Assembly (NCBI GenBank): GCA_958295465.1 | Contig: OY282353.1 | Coordinates: forward strand, 5,199,001 to 5,263,000 | Direction: 5' to 3' | Source: an uncultured Gammaproteobacteria bacterium | GTDB taxonomy: Bacteria; Pseudomonadota; Gammaproteobacteria; HK1 | Length of the DNA: 64,000 nt | In this document: positions 47,837 through 57,103 of the stretch, in pieces | Numbering within the stretch: the stretch's first letter is position 1 | How the letters are laid out: every line of letters starts with the position of its first letter | Program-made: the position numbers and the translations under genes | Notes under the pieces: model-generated | What the model saw: only the letters and a program-made list of their open reading frames with translations | Told to the model about the DNA's origin: nothing | The model's database searches: none

Positions 47837-50803
47837 ATGGACTTCATCCGCATCCGAGGCGCCCGGACGCACAACCTGAAAGGCGTCGACGTCGACGTCC
47901 CCCGCGACCGTCTGGTGGTGATCACGGGGCTCTCGGGATCGGGCAAGTCGTCGCTGGCGTTCGACACCATCTACGCCGAGGGGCAGCGGCGCTACGTCGA
48001 ATCGCTTTCGGCCTACGCGCGCCAGTTCCTCTCGGTGATGGAGAAGCCGGACGTCGAGCATATCGAGGGGCTGTCGCCCGCGATCTCGATCGAGCAGAAA
48101 TCGACCTCGCACAACCCGCGCTCCACCGTCGGCACCATCACCGAGATCCACGACTACCTGCGGCTGCTCTTCGCCCGTGTCGGCGAGCCGCGCTGCCCGG
48201 AGCACGGGGTGGTGCTCGAAGCGCAGACCGTCACCGAGATGGTGGATACGGTCATGGCGCGCACGCGCGGCGAGCGCCTCATGCTGCTCGCCCCGATCGT
48301 CGGCGAACGCAAGGGCGAGCACACGCGGATCATCGAGGGCTTGAGGTCGCAGGGGTTCGTGCGGGCGAGGATCGACGGCGTGCTGTACGAGCTGGACGAT
48401 CCGCCCGCGCTCGATCCGAAGCGGAAGCATTCGATCGAGGTGGTGGTCGATCGCTTCCGGGTCCGGGAGGACCTGGCGTTGCGCCTCGCCGAGTCGTTCG
48501 AGACCGCTCTCGCGCTCTCCGAGGGCCGCGCCATCGTCGCCCCGATGGACGGCGACGACCGTGGCGACACCGTGTTCTCCGCCCGCTTCGCCTGCCACGT
48601 CTGCGGCTACGCGATCCCGGAACTTGAACCGCGGATCTTCTCGTTCAACAGCCCCTCCGGCGCGTGCCAGCACTGCGACGGGCTCGGGGTGCGCACGTTC
48701 TTCGACCCCGCCCGGATCGTCGCCCATCCCGAGCTGAGCCTGCCCGGCGGGGCGGTCCGCGGCTGGGATCGGCGCAACGCCTACTACTTCCAGATGATCC
48801 AGGCGCTCGCCGCGCACTACGGCTTCGGCATCGACACCCCGTTCTGCAAGCTGCCCGCCTCGATACGCGACGTCATCCTCCACGGGAGCGGCTCGGAGGC
48901 CATCCGGTTCACGTTCCAGATCGAGCGGCGCAAGCCCCACACCCGCGAGCAACCCTTCGAAGGCGTGCTCCCCAACATGGAGCGCCGGTACCGGGAGACG
49001 GAGTCGAGCGTGGTCCGCGACGAGCTCGCGAAGTACCTCGGCACCCGCGCCTGCGACGCCTGCGGCGGCGCCCGGCTCAACCGGTCCGCGCGCAACGTCT
49101 TCGTCGGCGGGAAGACCCTCCCCGCCCTCGCCACGCTGCCGATCCGCGCCGCGCACGACTTCTTCACGGGGCTCGACCTCGGCGGCGCGAAGGCGGAGAT
49201 CGCGAGCCGGATCCTCAGAGAGATCGCCCAGAGGCTCCGGTTCCTCGTCGACGTGGGGCTCGACTACCTCTCCCTCGACCGTGCCGCGGAGACGCTCTCC
49301 GGCGGGGAGGCGCAACGCATCAGGCTCGCGAGCCAGATCGGGGCGGGACTCGTCGGGGTGATGTACGTCCTCGACGAGCCTTCGATCGGGTTGCACCAGC
49401 GCGACAACCGCCGTCTGCTCGACACCCTCGTGCGCCTGCGCGACCTCGGGAACACCGTGATCGTCGTCGAGCACGACGAAGAGGCGATCAACAGCGCCGA
49501 TCACGTCATCGACATGGGGCCGGGGGCCGGGGTGCACGGCGGCAGCGTCGTCGCCGAAGGGCCGCCCTCCGCGGTCGCGGCGAACGCGGCCTCCCTGACC
49601 GGGCAGTACCTCTCCCGCCGGCGCATGATCGAGGTGCCCCGCGAGCGCACCCGGTTCGATCCCCTGCGCTTGATCCGGGTCGTCGGCGCGCGCGGAAACA
49701 ATCTTGCCGGCATCGACGTCGAGATCCCGGCCGGCCTGATGACCTGCGTCACGGGGGTGTCCGGGTCCGGGAAGTCCACCCTCGTCAACGACACCCTCTA
49801 CCGCGCTACGGCCCGCGCGCTCAACGACGCCGCCGCCGAGGCGGCGCCGGCCGATCGGATCGAAGGGCTGGAGCTGGTCGATCGGGTCGTGGACATCGAC
49901 CAGAGCCCGATCGGGCGTACCCCCCGCTCCAACCCCGCCACGTACACGGGGCTGTTCACCCCGGTCCGCGAGCTCTTCGCAGCGACCCCCGAGGCCCGCT
50001 CGCGCGGCTACGGCCCCGGGCGTTTCAGCTTCAACGTGCGCGGCGGGCGGTGCGAGGCGTGCAGCGGCGACGGAGTGGTCAAGGTGGAGATGCACTTCCT
50101 GCCCGACGTCTACGTGGCCTGCGACGTCTGCGCGGGAAAGCGGTTCAACCGCGAGACCCTCGACATCCGGTACAAGGGCCGGACCATCCACGAGGTGCTG
50201 GAGATGACCGTGGAGGAGGCGCGGGGGGTCTTCGACGCGGTCCCGGTGGTCGCCCGCAAGCTCCAGACGCTGGTCGACGTGGGCCTGTCCTACGTGCGCC
50301 TCGGCCAGCGCGCGACCACCCTCTCGGGCGGGGAGGCGCAACGGGTGAAGCTCTCCCGCGAGCTGTCCAAGCGCGATACCGGCCGCACCCTCTACATCCT
50401 CGACGAGCCGACGACGGGGCTGCACTTCCACGACACCGAGCAGCTCCTGCGCGTGCTCCACCGGCTGCGCGACCACGGCAACACCGTGGTGGTCATCGAG
50501 CACAACCTGGAAGTGGTGAAGACCGCCGACTGGATCGTGGACCTGGGACCGGAGGGCGGCGACCGGGGCGGGCAGGTCGTGGTGGCGGGCACGCCGGAGA
50601 CGGTGGCGGCGTGCGAGCACTCACATACCGGCGACCATCTGCGCGCGGTGCTGGACGTTGCGCGCGAGGCGGGCGGCCGCGGACGCAAGGTGGACGGCGC
50701 TGCACGGGAGGCGGACGCCGCAGGGCGCAAGGCAGACCATACTGCCGGATGCGATACGCACGACCCCGCCAAGCGCACCGCCAGACGCCGGAAGGCGATC
50801 TGA
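47837..50803 (+). CDS. uvrA: Excinuclease ABC subunit A
   Basis: The DNA-damage-recognition ATPase of nucleotide excision repair. The 988-aa protein begins FIRIRGARTHNLKGVDVDVP, with Walker A GLSGSGKSSLAFDTIYAEGQ. Zinc-finger cysteines (CHVCGYA, CQHCDGLG; CEACSGDG, CDVCAGKRF) and two ABC signatures (LSGGEAQRIRLA, LSGGEAQRVKLS) are all present. The last ~40 residues are an Arg/Ala-rich extension beyond the normal end, produced by the first unit of a 67-bp repeat. No clear LexA box was seen upstream, and no obvious ribosome binding site precedes ATG 47837. Confidence 0.95.
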   Translation: MDFIRIRGARTHNLKGVDVDVPRDRLVVITGLSGSGKSSLAFDTIYAEGQRRYVESLSAYARQFLSVMEKPDVEHIEGLSPAISIEQKSTSHNPRSTVGTITEIHDYLRLLFARVGEPRCPEHGVVLEAQTVTEMVDTVMARTRGERLMLLAPIVGERKGEHTRIIEGLRSQGFVRARIDGVLYELDDPPALDPKRKHSIEVVVDRFRVREDLALRLAESFETALALSEGRAIVAPMDGDDRGDTVFSARFACHVCGYAIPELEPRIFSFNSPSGACQHCDGLGVRTFFDPARIVAHPELSLPGGAVRGWDRRNAYYFQMIQALAAHYGFGIDTPFCKLPASIRDVILHGSGSEAIRFTFQIERRKPHTREQPFEGVLPNMERRYRETESSVVRDELAKYLGTRACDACGGARLNRSARNVFVGGKTLPALATLPIRAAHDFFTGLDLGGAKAEIASRILREIAQRLRFLVDVGLDYLSLDRAAETLSGGEAQRIRLASQIGAGLVGVMYVLDEPSIGLHQRDNRRLLDTLVRLRDLGNTVIVVEHDEEAINSADHVIDMGPGAGVHGGSVVAEGPPSAVAANAASLTGQYLSRRRMIEVPRERTRFDPLRLIRVVGARGNNLAGIDVEIPAGLMTCVTGVSGSGKSTLVNDTLYRATARALNDAAAEAAPADRIEGLELVDRVVDIDQSPIGRTPRSNPATYTGLFTPVRELFAATPEARSRGYGPGRFSFNVRGGRCEACSGDGVVKVEMHFLPDVYVACDVCAGKRFNRETLDIRYKGRTIHEVLEMTVEEARGVFDAVPVVARKLQTLVDVGLSYVRLGQRATTLSGGEAQRVKLSRELSKRDTGRTLYILDEPTTGLHFHDTEQLLRVLHRLRDHGNTVVVIEHNLEVVKTADWIVDLGPEGGDRGGQVVVAGTPETVAACEHSHTGDHLRAVLDVAREAGGRGRKVDGAAREADAAGRKADHTAGCDTHDPAKRTARRRKAI

Positions 50804-51010
50804 GCGCGGGCGGGGATGCGATACACACGACCTCGCCAAGCGCGCCGCCAGACGCCGGAAGGCGGGCTGAGCGCGAGCGGGGATGCAATACGCACGGCCC
50901 CGCCAAGCGCGCCGCCAGACGCCGGAAGGCGGGCTGAGCGCGGGCGGGGATGCAATACGCACGGCCCCGCCAAGCGCACCGCCAGACGCCGGAAGGCGAT
51001 CTGAGCGCGA
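50735..51010 (+). repeat. 67-bp tandem array carrying the uvrA stop codon
   Basis: CGCCAGACGCCGGAAGGCG followed by ATCTGA or GGCTGA recurs with stops at 50801, 50868, 50935 and 51002, exactly 67 bp apart. The first is the uvrA stop. The period is not a multiple of three. Confidence 0.9.
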
Positions 51011-51110
51011 ACAGGGAACGAGCCGGATGGCCGACGAGCGAGACCCGGCCCGTCGTGCGACGCGGCGCTCCGCCGACGGCGCACTTCCGCAAGACCAACC
51101 CCGGCCCGGC

Positions 51111-52658
51111 TCAAGCTCGTTCCACCGAAAACGCGGCGACGTTGCGCTCCTCCCGGCTGAACTCCACCCCGACCAGATGGATCGGCTGCCCGAGATGCCG
51201 GTACTTGTCGGCATAGCCCTTCTCCTCGAGCTGCGCCATCGCCGTCCCCTCCGGCTCCTTCCCCACCGTCTTGAGCTCGAACAGGTAGACCTGATCATTG
51301 AATAACACCGCCATGTCCAGACGACCGCGGCTGGTGCTGTCTTCCACCCGCACGTCCAGACCCGCGGCGGCGAACCAGGAGTAGAACACGCTCGCGTAGT
51401 AGCCCTCGTAGCGGGCGATGTCGTTCTTCGTATGCCACTGGTAGGGGATGCCGGCGAAGAACGACCGGAACAGTGCATCCAGCCCGTTGAAATCGTTCTC
51501 CCGCAGCAGTTGGCGGAGACGAAGGTGGTCCTTCGTCCGGTGCGACCCCTCAGGCGTCATGGCCCGGAGCAGGCTTCCGTTCAGGCTCTGGCGCACCTCG
51601 CGGTTCGGATACTCCAGCCGGTAGAGGGTTTCGCCGTCGAAGTCCTCTTCACCGGCGATCGTCAGGTAGCCGGTCTGGAACAGCAGCGCCTCGGTGGCCA
51701 TCTCGTCCACGTCGAAGGCGGAGAGCAGCGCGTCGGTGCCCATCATGCCGTCCAGCTCCGGGGAGGCGACGCCGCGGCGCAGCAGCGTGTCGATGAGGAA
51801 CCTCGGCGTCCCGGTCTCGAACCAGTGGGCCTTGAACTTGCGGGTGTCGAAGAGGAGCAGGATGTCGAAGGGGTTGTAGACCCTGTCTTCGCCGAGCCAG
51901 TGGTAACCGTTGTACCAGTCGCGGATGGCCTGCCGGTCCAGGCCGGGCAACTCCGGCGCGAACACGGTGTCCAGGTCCGTGTCGGTGTAACCGCAGATGG
52001 CGGAGTAGCGCGGGTCCAGGGTGATGTCCTTCAGGTTGTTGAGACCTGAGAACACGCTGACCTTGGAGAACTTGCTCACCCCCGTGAGCAGCGTGAACTT
52101 GACGTGCGCGTCGCTGAACTTGATGGCCGAGTACAACCCGCGCAGGGCGTCACGATTGGCGCGGGCCACTTCCGGCTTCCCCAGGGCATCCAGGATCGGC
52201 TTGTCGTACTCGTCGACCAGCACGACCGTGCGCTGTCCCGTGCGCTCGTGCAGCGTCTCGATCAGATGGGCGAACCGTTCCGGGCCGGTGGGGTAGAGTG
52301 TGCCGACGCCCGCGCGCCGTTCCATGCCGTCCAGTTGCGCCGTCAGGTTCGTGTCGAGATGACCGGGTTCGGTGAAGTTCCGTCCACTGAAATCGAGCCG
52401 CACGACGGGATGGCGGACGGACCAGTCCCAACGGTCGTGGACGTCCAGCCCCTCGAACAGCGGCTCGTTGCCTTCGAACAGCTCCTTCAGGGTGTCCACG
52501 AACAGGCTCTTGCCGAAACGCCGCGGACGTGACAGGAAATAGTGGGTGCCCTCCTCCACCAGACGCCGTGCATAGGCTGTCTTGTCCACGTAGTAACACC
52601 CTTCCTCATGGATCGTGCGGAAGGTCTGGATACCGATGGGCAGCTTGCGCCTCGTCAT
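51111..52658 (-). CDS. AAA-ATPase_like / PDDEXK_9 family protein (DUF1703 type)
   Basis: The 515-aa protein begins LPIGIQTFRTIHEEGCYYVD and SRPRRFGKSLFVDTLKELFE, the AAA-ATPase_like P-loop, with Walker B VVLVDEYDKPIL. The C terminus carries RGRLDMAV then YLFELKTVG, a D...ExK nuclease motif. These proteins are numerous in symbionts and many anaerobes; their role is unsettled (mobile or defence-associated). ATG 52658 begins MTRRKLPIG; upstream frame is not conserved. A relic of this gene's start region lies at 53903-53993. Confidence 0.85.
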   Translation of the reverse strand: MTRRKLPIGIQTFRTIHEEGCYYVDKTAYARRLVEEGTHYFLSRPRRFGKSLFVDTLKELFEGNEPLFEGLDVHDRWDWSVRHPVVRLDFSGRNFTEPGHLDTNLTAQLDGMERRAGVGTLYPTGPERFAHLIETLHERTGQRTVVLVDEYDKPILDALGKPEVARANRDALRGLYSAIKFSDAHVKFTLLTGVSKFSKVSVFSGLNNLKDITLDPRYSAICGYTDTDLDTVFAPELPGLDRQAIRDWYNGYHWLGEDRVYNPFDILLLFDTRKFKAHWFETGTPRFLIDTLLRRGVASPELDGMMGTDALLSAFDVDEMATEALLFQTGYLTIAGEEDFDGETLYRLEYPNREVRQSLNGSLLRAMTPEGSHRTKDHLRLRQLLRENDFNGLDALFRSFFAGIPYQWHTKNDIARYEGYYASVFYSWFAAAGLDVRVEDSTSRGRLDMAVLFNDQVYLFELKTVGKEPEGTAMAQLEEKGYADKYRHLGQPIHLVGVEFSREERNVAAFSVERA

Positions 52659-52797
52659 GGGCGCACCATAGCCCCCGCCTCGGGGGCGGTCAAAGCCGAA
52701 CCCGGAGGAGAAGGCGCCATTCTGACGAGCGATTGACAATCGGATGATGCGAAGCAGGATTTTCCTGTTTTCCAACTGAACCTGGGTGGTGAAATCC

Positions 52798-53046
52798 ATG
52801 CACTTGATCAAATTGCGCTCCAAGAACCGGATCACCCTCCCCGGGAAAGTGGTGGCCCTGGCCGGGCTGAAGGAGGGCGATTTCCTGAACGTCAGCGCGG
52901 ATGGGACCCGGATCGTCATCACGGCACAGGAGATCCGGGAGCGTGGCGCCGGCTACACGATGTCCGACCTCCTTGGCGCAGCTTCCGGGATCTACGGCTC
53001 GGCGGCGGAGATCGATGCGGAGATTGCCGATGGCCGCGCCGAATGA
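52798..53046 (+). CDS. AbrB/MazE-type antitoxin
   Basis: The 82-aa protein begins IKLRSKNRITLPGKVVALAG, a SpoVT-AbrB swapped-hairpin domain, with an acidic C-terminal tail. Its stop overlaps the start of a PIN-toxin fragment (ATGA), so this is the antitoxin of a toxin-antitoxin pair whose toxin is broken. Confidence 0.75.
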   Translation: MHLIKLRSKNRITLPGKVVALAGLKEGDFLNVSADGTRIVITAQEIRERGAGYTMSDLLGAASGIYGSAAEIDAEIADGRAE

Positions 53047-53180
53047 GCGCCGATCGGCCCACACTCGGGCGTCGCACCTGTCTCGACGCCAACCTTTACA
53101 TCTACGCGTTCGAGGGCATCGAAACGCGCGGCGGGAAGGAGGAGGCCGCCCGGCGCGTGGATCGGCAACCCGGACTCTGA
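53043..53180 (+). pseudogene. PIN-domain toxin, truncated after 45 residues
   Basis: MSADRPTLGRRTCLDANLYI, then YAFEG, is the first strand and helix of a PIN ribonuclease with its first catalytic Asp. The frame stops after 45 aa; full PIN toxins have 125-140. The remaining catalytic residues are absent, so it is inactive. Confidence 0.7.
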
Positions 53181-53237
53181 CGGCGCACGCCTGCGGTACA
53201 CTCGCACCGGATCGGGAAACGGCATGGAGGCGCCCAC

Positions 53238-53864
53238 ATGGACCGGGTGTTCGTTTTCTGGGACAACTCGAACGTCTTCCACGAGGCCCAACGCCTCGCG
53301 GAGGAACAAGAGGGCACGCCCGACGCCAGATATCTGGTTCGCATCCACTTCGAAAACCTGCTGCGTCTGGCCGAAGCCGGCCGCCCCTTGGCGAAGGCGG
53401 TGGCCGCCGGCTCCGTCCCCCCGGAGATGCGGCAGCTATGGAACCGGATGGAGAGCCGCGGGGTGCAGGTGAGGCTGTTCGACCGCAGCGAACGGGACCG
53501 AGGCGAACAGGAAGTGCCGGACCACTGGTTGCAGCTATGCATGCTGGAGGACGGCTGGGACAACAACGGCGACCCGGGCATTGTCGCCCTGCTCACCGGC
53601 GACGGCGCGGGCTACGCCGAGGGGCGGGGCTTCCACCGCACGCTGGAGCGGATGCACAAGCGCGGATGGCGGGTGGAGGTGCTCTCGTGGGCGCATTCGT
53701 GCAACCAGGGGATGCGCCGTTGGGCGGAGGCGAACGGCGTGTTCGTGCCCCTGGACGACCACTACGAGGCGATCACCTTCCGCGAGCCGTCCCGCCCGGG
53801 CCACCCGCTCGCGCCGGCGCGGGACCATGCGCCGCTGGATCTGTCGCGCCGCCACATGGTGTGA
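53238..53864 (+). CDS. NYN-domain (LabA-like PIN superfamily) protein
   Basis: The 208-aa protein starts VFVFWDNSNVFHEAQ, the NYN signature with its first Asp. It continues with DHWLQLCMLEDG, LLTGDGAGY and VEVLSWAHSCN, which supply the other acidic residues. NYN proteins are metal-dependent RNases or their relatives, acting on RNA processing or defence. Stand-alone, no obvious operon partner. Confidence 0.75.
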   Translation: MDRVFVFWDNSNVFHEAQRLAEEQEGTPDARYLVRIHFENLLRLAEAGRPLAKAVAAGSVPPEMRQLWNRMESRGVQVRLFDRSERDRGEQEVPDHWLQLCMLEDGWDNNGDPGIVALLTGDGAGYAEGRGFHRTLERMHKRGWRVEVLSWAHSCNQGMRRWAEANGVFVPLDDHYEAITFREPSRPGHPLAPARDHAPLDLSRRHMV

Positions 53865-53902
53865 CGAGGAGCGGCCCCGCAACGGCACCGTTTCCCCGAC
53901 AG

Positions 53903-53993
53903 GATGGGCAGCTTGCGTTTCGTCATGGGTGCATCATGGCCCGCGCTTCGGGGGCGACCAACGCCGACTCCGACGGTAAAGGCGCCGTCGTGC
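53903..53993 (-). repeat. Relic copy of the promoter and first codons of the AAA-ATPase_like gene
   Basis: About 90 bp match 52639-52735 at roughly three bases in four, with the same ATG context; the minus-strand codons read MTKRKLPI against MTRRKLPI. Nothing of the rest of the gene is present. Confidence 0.6.
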
Positions 53994-54022
53994 ATTCGGC
54001 CACACGGTAGGAGGAACAACCG

Positions 54023-54247
54023 ATGACGGACAAGGTAATCGACAGGCGGGCCGACATCCTCGGCGGGACGCCGGTGTTTTCCGGGACAAGGGTTCCTGTC
54101 CGTATCCTGATCGAACACCTGGAGGCCGGGGACCGGCTTGACGACTTCCTGGACAGCTTCCCTACAGTCTCACGGAGCCAAGCCATCGAAGTACTCGCAC
54201 GGGCCAAAGAGGTAATTGCCGGGCATTCCAGTGAAGCTGCTGCTTGA
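54023..54247 (+). CDS. DUF433 antitoxin
   Basis: The 74-aa protein has the DUF433 pattern: GGTPVFSGTRVPVRILIEHL, then AGDRLDDFLDSFP and the QAIEVL helix. DUF433 proteins are the antitoxins of DUF5615 PIN-like toxins. A good ribosome binding site (GGAGG) precedes ATG 54023. It overlaps the next gene by 17 nt. Confidence 0.88.
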   Translation: MTDKVIDRRADILGGTPVFSGTRVPVRILIEHLEAGDRLDDFLDSFPTVSRSQAIEVLARAKEVIAGHSSEAAA

Positions 54248-54572
54248 CGAGTCCGTTCCGAGACAGCTTGGCGGATTCTTCCCTGATACGTTCGAGGTGC
54301 ACACCGTCCAACGGATGGGCTGGGCAGGCAGCACGAACGGCGATTTGCTGAGACGAGCGGCAGAGCGGGGGTTCGATGCCTTCATCACCGCCGATCAGGG
54401 GATCGAGTACCAACAGAATCCGAACCATCTGCCGATACCGGTGTTCGTAATGATCGCCTCCCGAACGCGCGTTCAGGAACTCTGCGTGCTTATCCCTCGA
54501 ATCGTCGATATCCTTACCGGGGAATTCCAAACACGCATTTACCGCATCACGGGATCTGGGCATTCGGAGTAA
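54231..54572 (+). CDS. DUF5615 PIN-like toxin
   Basis: The 113-aa protein opens VKLLLDESVPRQLGGFFP and has GFDAFITADQGIEYQQN, the two acidic patches of the Mut7-C/DUF5615 PIN-like fold. It is the presumed RNase toxin partner of the DUF433 protein. The GTG start within the antitoxin gene is the first that gives the LLLDES opening. Confidence 0.85.
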   Translation: MKLLLDESVPRQLGGFFPDTFEVHTVQRMGWAGSTNGDLLRRAAERGFDAFITADQGIEYQQNPNHLPIPVFVMIASRTRVQELCVLIPRIVDILTGEFQTRIYRITGSGHSE

Positions 54573-54749
54573 CGGCGTGGCCTGGCGCAGTCACATGCCA
54601 ATTGAGCCGGGGAGCGGCCGGTCGTAGCGCCCTTTCCCGTGACCCCAATCCCAGGAAACTTCGGGCTAAGCCTAACCCGGCGTAGCCGGAACCAAAGAGA
54701 TGCCGTATTGTGATTGTTCTTCAGACACGCTGATCATGAGGCTATCACG

Positions 54750-56267
54750 ATGAATCCGTTCGTTGAGCGTCATCAGGACAGGATCGCTGGTGTCATCTCC
54801 TGCTTTGATCGGGTCGTGGTCACAGGAACGCTGCCTGATATCGGCCATGCCCAGGCCATGGCGGAGTATCTCACCTATCACGATATCCGACTGTTCGACT
54901 TTCCTCGATGGGCACAGCCGTTACGCGATGATATACGCGGCAATGCAGAGCGCCTGGCTGGCGAAGCGGGCCTCGAGATCGAATTCATTCGCAGCCACAA
55001 AGCGTTCCGCAAGGAACAGAGAATCAAGGCCATCGTCAAGGAACGCGGAGAGCATCCTGGTCTGGTGCATGTCTTTTCGGCAATGGAGACCTGCGCATCG
55101 TTTCGCCCCTGGCATGACAAGGAGACGCATCGCACATCTCTGAAGCCTTCCATAAGCAAGTGCCTGCATTATTACTTTTACTTCATCGACGAGAGCTTTG
55201 GTCTGTGTTACGTCCGGGTGCCTGCGTGGGCGCCGTTTCGCCTGCAAGTCTACTTCAATGGTCACAATTGGCTCGCGCGCCGCCTCGACAAGGCAGGCAT
55301 CGTCTATGAGATGGCTGACAATGCCTTCCTCTTCATTTCCGATTTCGCACGTGCTCAGCAGCTCGCCGAGCGCCTGGATGCCAAACAGCTTCATCGACAC
55401 CTGAATCGATGGGCAAGGCGATTCTGTCCGCCGCTGAAACTGTTTCGCTCCGGTTACCATCGGAGTTTCATGCAGGCGGAGTATGCCGCCGACGTGTTGT
55501 TTCATCGCCAAGCCGACTTCCAACCCTTGTTCGACAACATCGTCCGTACGGCCGTGCACAGCACTCAGGCCGACCAAGTGGCCACGTTTCTCGGCCGCAG
55601 GCTCACGGGGGCTTGTCGGGGTGAGGCCGGCAACGACTTCAGCACTCGCGCTCAGGGGACCCGCATCCGCCATCAGATGGGGACGGCCGGCATCAAGCTC
55701 TGCGACAAGCACGCCATCATGGCGCGCATGGAATGCATGACCAACGATGTTTCCTTTTTCAAAACTCACCGGGTGGTGGAACAGCGTGACGGGAACGAGG
55801 TATGGAAGCCCGCTCCGTTACGCAAGAACATCTACAGCTTGCGTGATTTGCGCAAGGTGGTGCATGCCGCCAACGAACGCTATCCGGCGTTCATTGCGGC
55901 GATTGATGATCCGGATGCCGGGTTGAAGGCTATCGACAAGGTGGCCCAGCCGGTCAGGGAAGATGGTCGTTCCTGTCGGGGGTTCAATCTGTTTCTGAGT
56001 GACGACTATCATCTCTTTCTCACACTTGCTCGGGGAGAGTGGTGTATCAGCGGCTTCCGAGCGGTGGATCTCAGAGCTCATCTTCCCTGGCTCGCACCGA
56101 CTCGTTGTTCTTGGTTGCTCAAGCGTCTTCGGACACATGGACTCATCAAGAAAGTGGGGCGTCGCTACAAGTATTACCTCACCAAGGTGGGAAGACGTGT
56201 TCTGGTCACTGCACTCGACATCCGAGAATCTGTAGTCCTTCCCGAACTTTGTGAGGCTCGCGCATGA
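54750..56267 (+). CDS. 505-aa protein of a dispersed, mobile-like family; function unknown
   Basis: The protein begins MNPFVERHQDRIAGVISCFD with FDRVVVTGTLPDIG, and carries RPWHDKETHRTSLKPS, YFNGHNWLARRLDKAG, GNDFSTRAQGTRIRH and a C-terminal winged-helix-like end (LLKRLRTHGLIKKVGRRYKY). Homologues known to me are often auto-named MarR-family because of that end and occur in several copies per genome, like mobile genes. No DDE triad or serine/tyrosine recombinase motif was identified. Base composition is less G+C-rich than the neighbours. No clear terminal inverted repeats were found. Confidence 0.6.
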   Translation: MNPFVERHQDRIAGVISCFDRVVVTGTLPDIGHAQAMAEYLTYHDIRLFDFPRWAQPLRDDIRGNAERLAGEAGLEIEFIRSHKAFRKEQRIKAIVKERGEHPGLVHVFSAMETCASFRPWHDKETHRTSLKPSISKCLHYYFYFIDESFGLCYVRVPAWAPFRLQVYFNGHNWLARRLDKAGIVYEMADNAFLFISDFARAQQLAERLDAKQLHRHLNRWARRFCPPLKLFRSGYHRSFMQAEYAADVLFHRQADFQPLFDNIVRTAVHSTQADQVATFLGRRLTGACRGEAGNDFSTRAQGTRIRHQMGTAGIKLCDKHAIMARMECMTNDVSFFKTHRVVEQRDGNEVWKPAPLRKNIYSLRDLRKVVHAANERYPAFIAAIDDPDAGLKAIDKVAQPVREDGRSCRGFNLFLSDDYHLFLTLARGEWCISGFRAVDLRAHLPWLAPTRCSWLLKRLRTHGLIKKVGRRYKYYLTKVGRRVLVTALDIRESVVLPELCEARA

Positions 56268-57103
56268 ATTCTTCGTCATTTTGTCAAAGATCTTGTCGGT
56301 AAGGGACTATGACACGTCCTAGTCCCCGCGCCGGACCGCATTGCGCTCGCAACGCCGTACTCTTCAGGGAACCCACATCACCGCCACCGTTTTCCGAATC
56401 AGCCCGGAGGCTGCACCTTGCCTCCCCGCCGCCCGCAACGGCCAGCCGCAAGACCTGCAAACAAACGGCGCCCTTAGCGGAAATCTCTGCGTCAGGGACA
56501 AGGGCCGTTCGAAGGCACGGCGATTCGTGCTAATCTGAATGAACGCGAACACGACAGGATGACACAGTCCTATGGAAACGCCACCGTTCAAGCAACTCGC
56601 CCACCACTGCCGGGCAGCGTCGTGAAAGGGACTCGTCGAACCGATCGCATACAGAAGCAGATTCGTGTCCGGCACGATCATCCGGATGTGGTCCGTTCGC
56701 CCAGACGGCGGAAAAGTTCGAGGAAAGCGCTCACCTCCATGTCGCCGTCGAGCGAATCGAGATACGCCGGGTCATGGCCGGCCCGCAGACGAGTCTGGTC
56801 GCCGGTGCTGGCGAGCCGGCTGCGGTTGGGAGCATCGTTCGGCGTGCACTCTCTCTTGATGGGTGCACGAACTCACGACATCTTGACCGGGAACAGAGCA
56901 CGAACCGGGGTCGCGACAGTGGAACATCGTGACGTCGTCCGGGAGCGACGGCGTCGAGTCGGTGGCGGCCTGCTGAGCGACGAACATTCGAAGACTGCGC
57001 ACCTGTCGAGCATATTCGCCATCGAACGTGTGCTCGTGGAACGGCTGCAACGACAATACCATACCATCCAATCCAGACTTAAGCAATTTTGAGGATCTCC
57101 TTC
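56268..57103. other. Gene-poor stretch with a broken toxin-antitoxin pair
   Basis: Apart from the VapC remnant on the minus strand, its truncated partner (about 56684-56830, minus; ends DMEVSAFLELFRRLGERTTS) and an A/T-rising approach to the next gene, nothing is recognised. Confidence 0.4.
56364..56681 (-). pseudogene. VapC-type PIN toxin, frameshifted
   Basis: MIVPDTNLLLYAIGSTSPFH, then AARQWWASCLNGG and VVFAFIQISTNRRAFERPLS, are the first half of a PIN toxin of the kind that begins MIVPDTNLLLYA. After that the frame reads Arg/Pro-rich noise while scraps resembling a toxin continue in another frame. The ATG overlaps the stop of an upstream antitoxin fragment. Confidence 0.6.

Noticed and set aside
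47747..50620. 957-codon open frame antisense to uvrA
   Set aside because: A shadow of high-G+C codon usage; it has no domain, while the plus strand encodes a complete UvrA.
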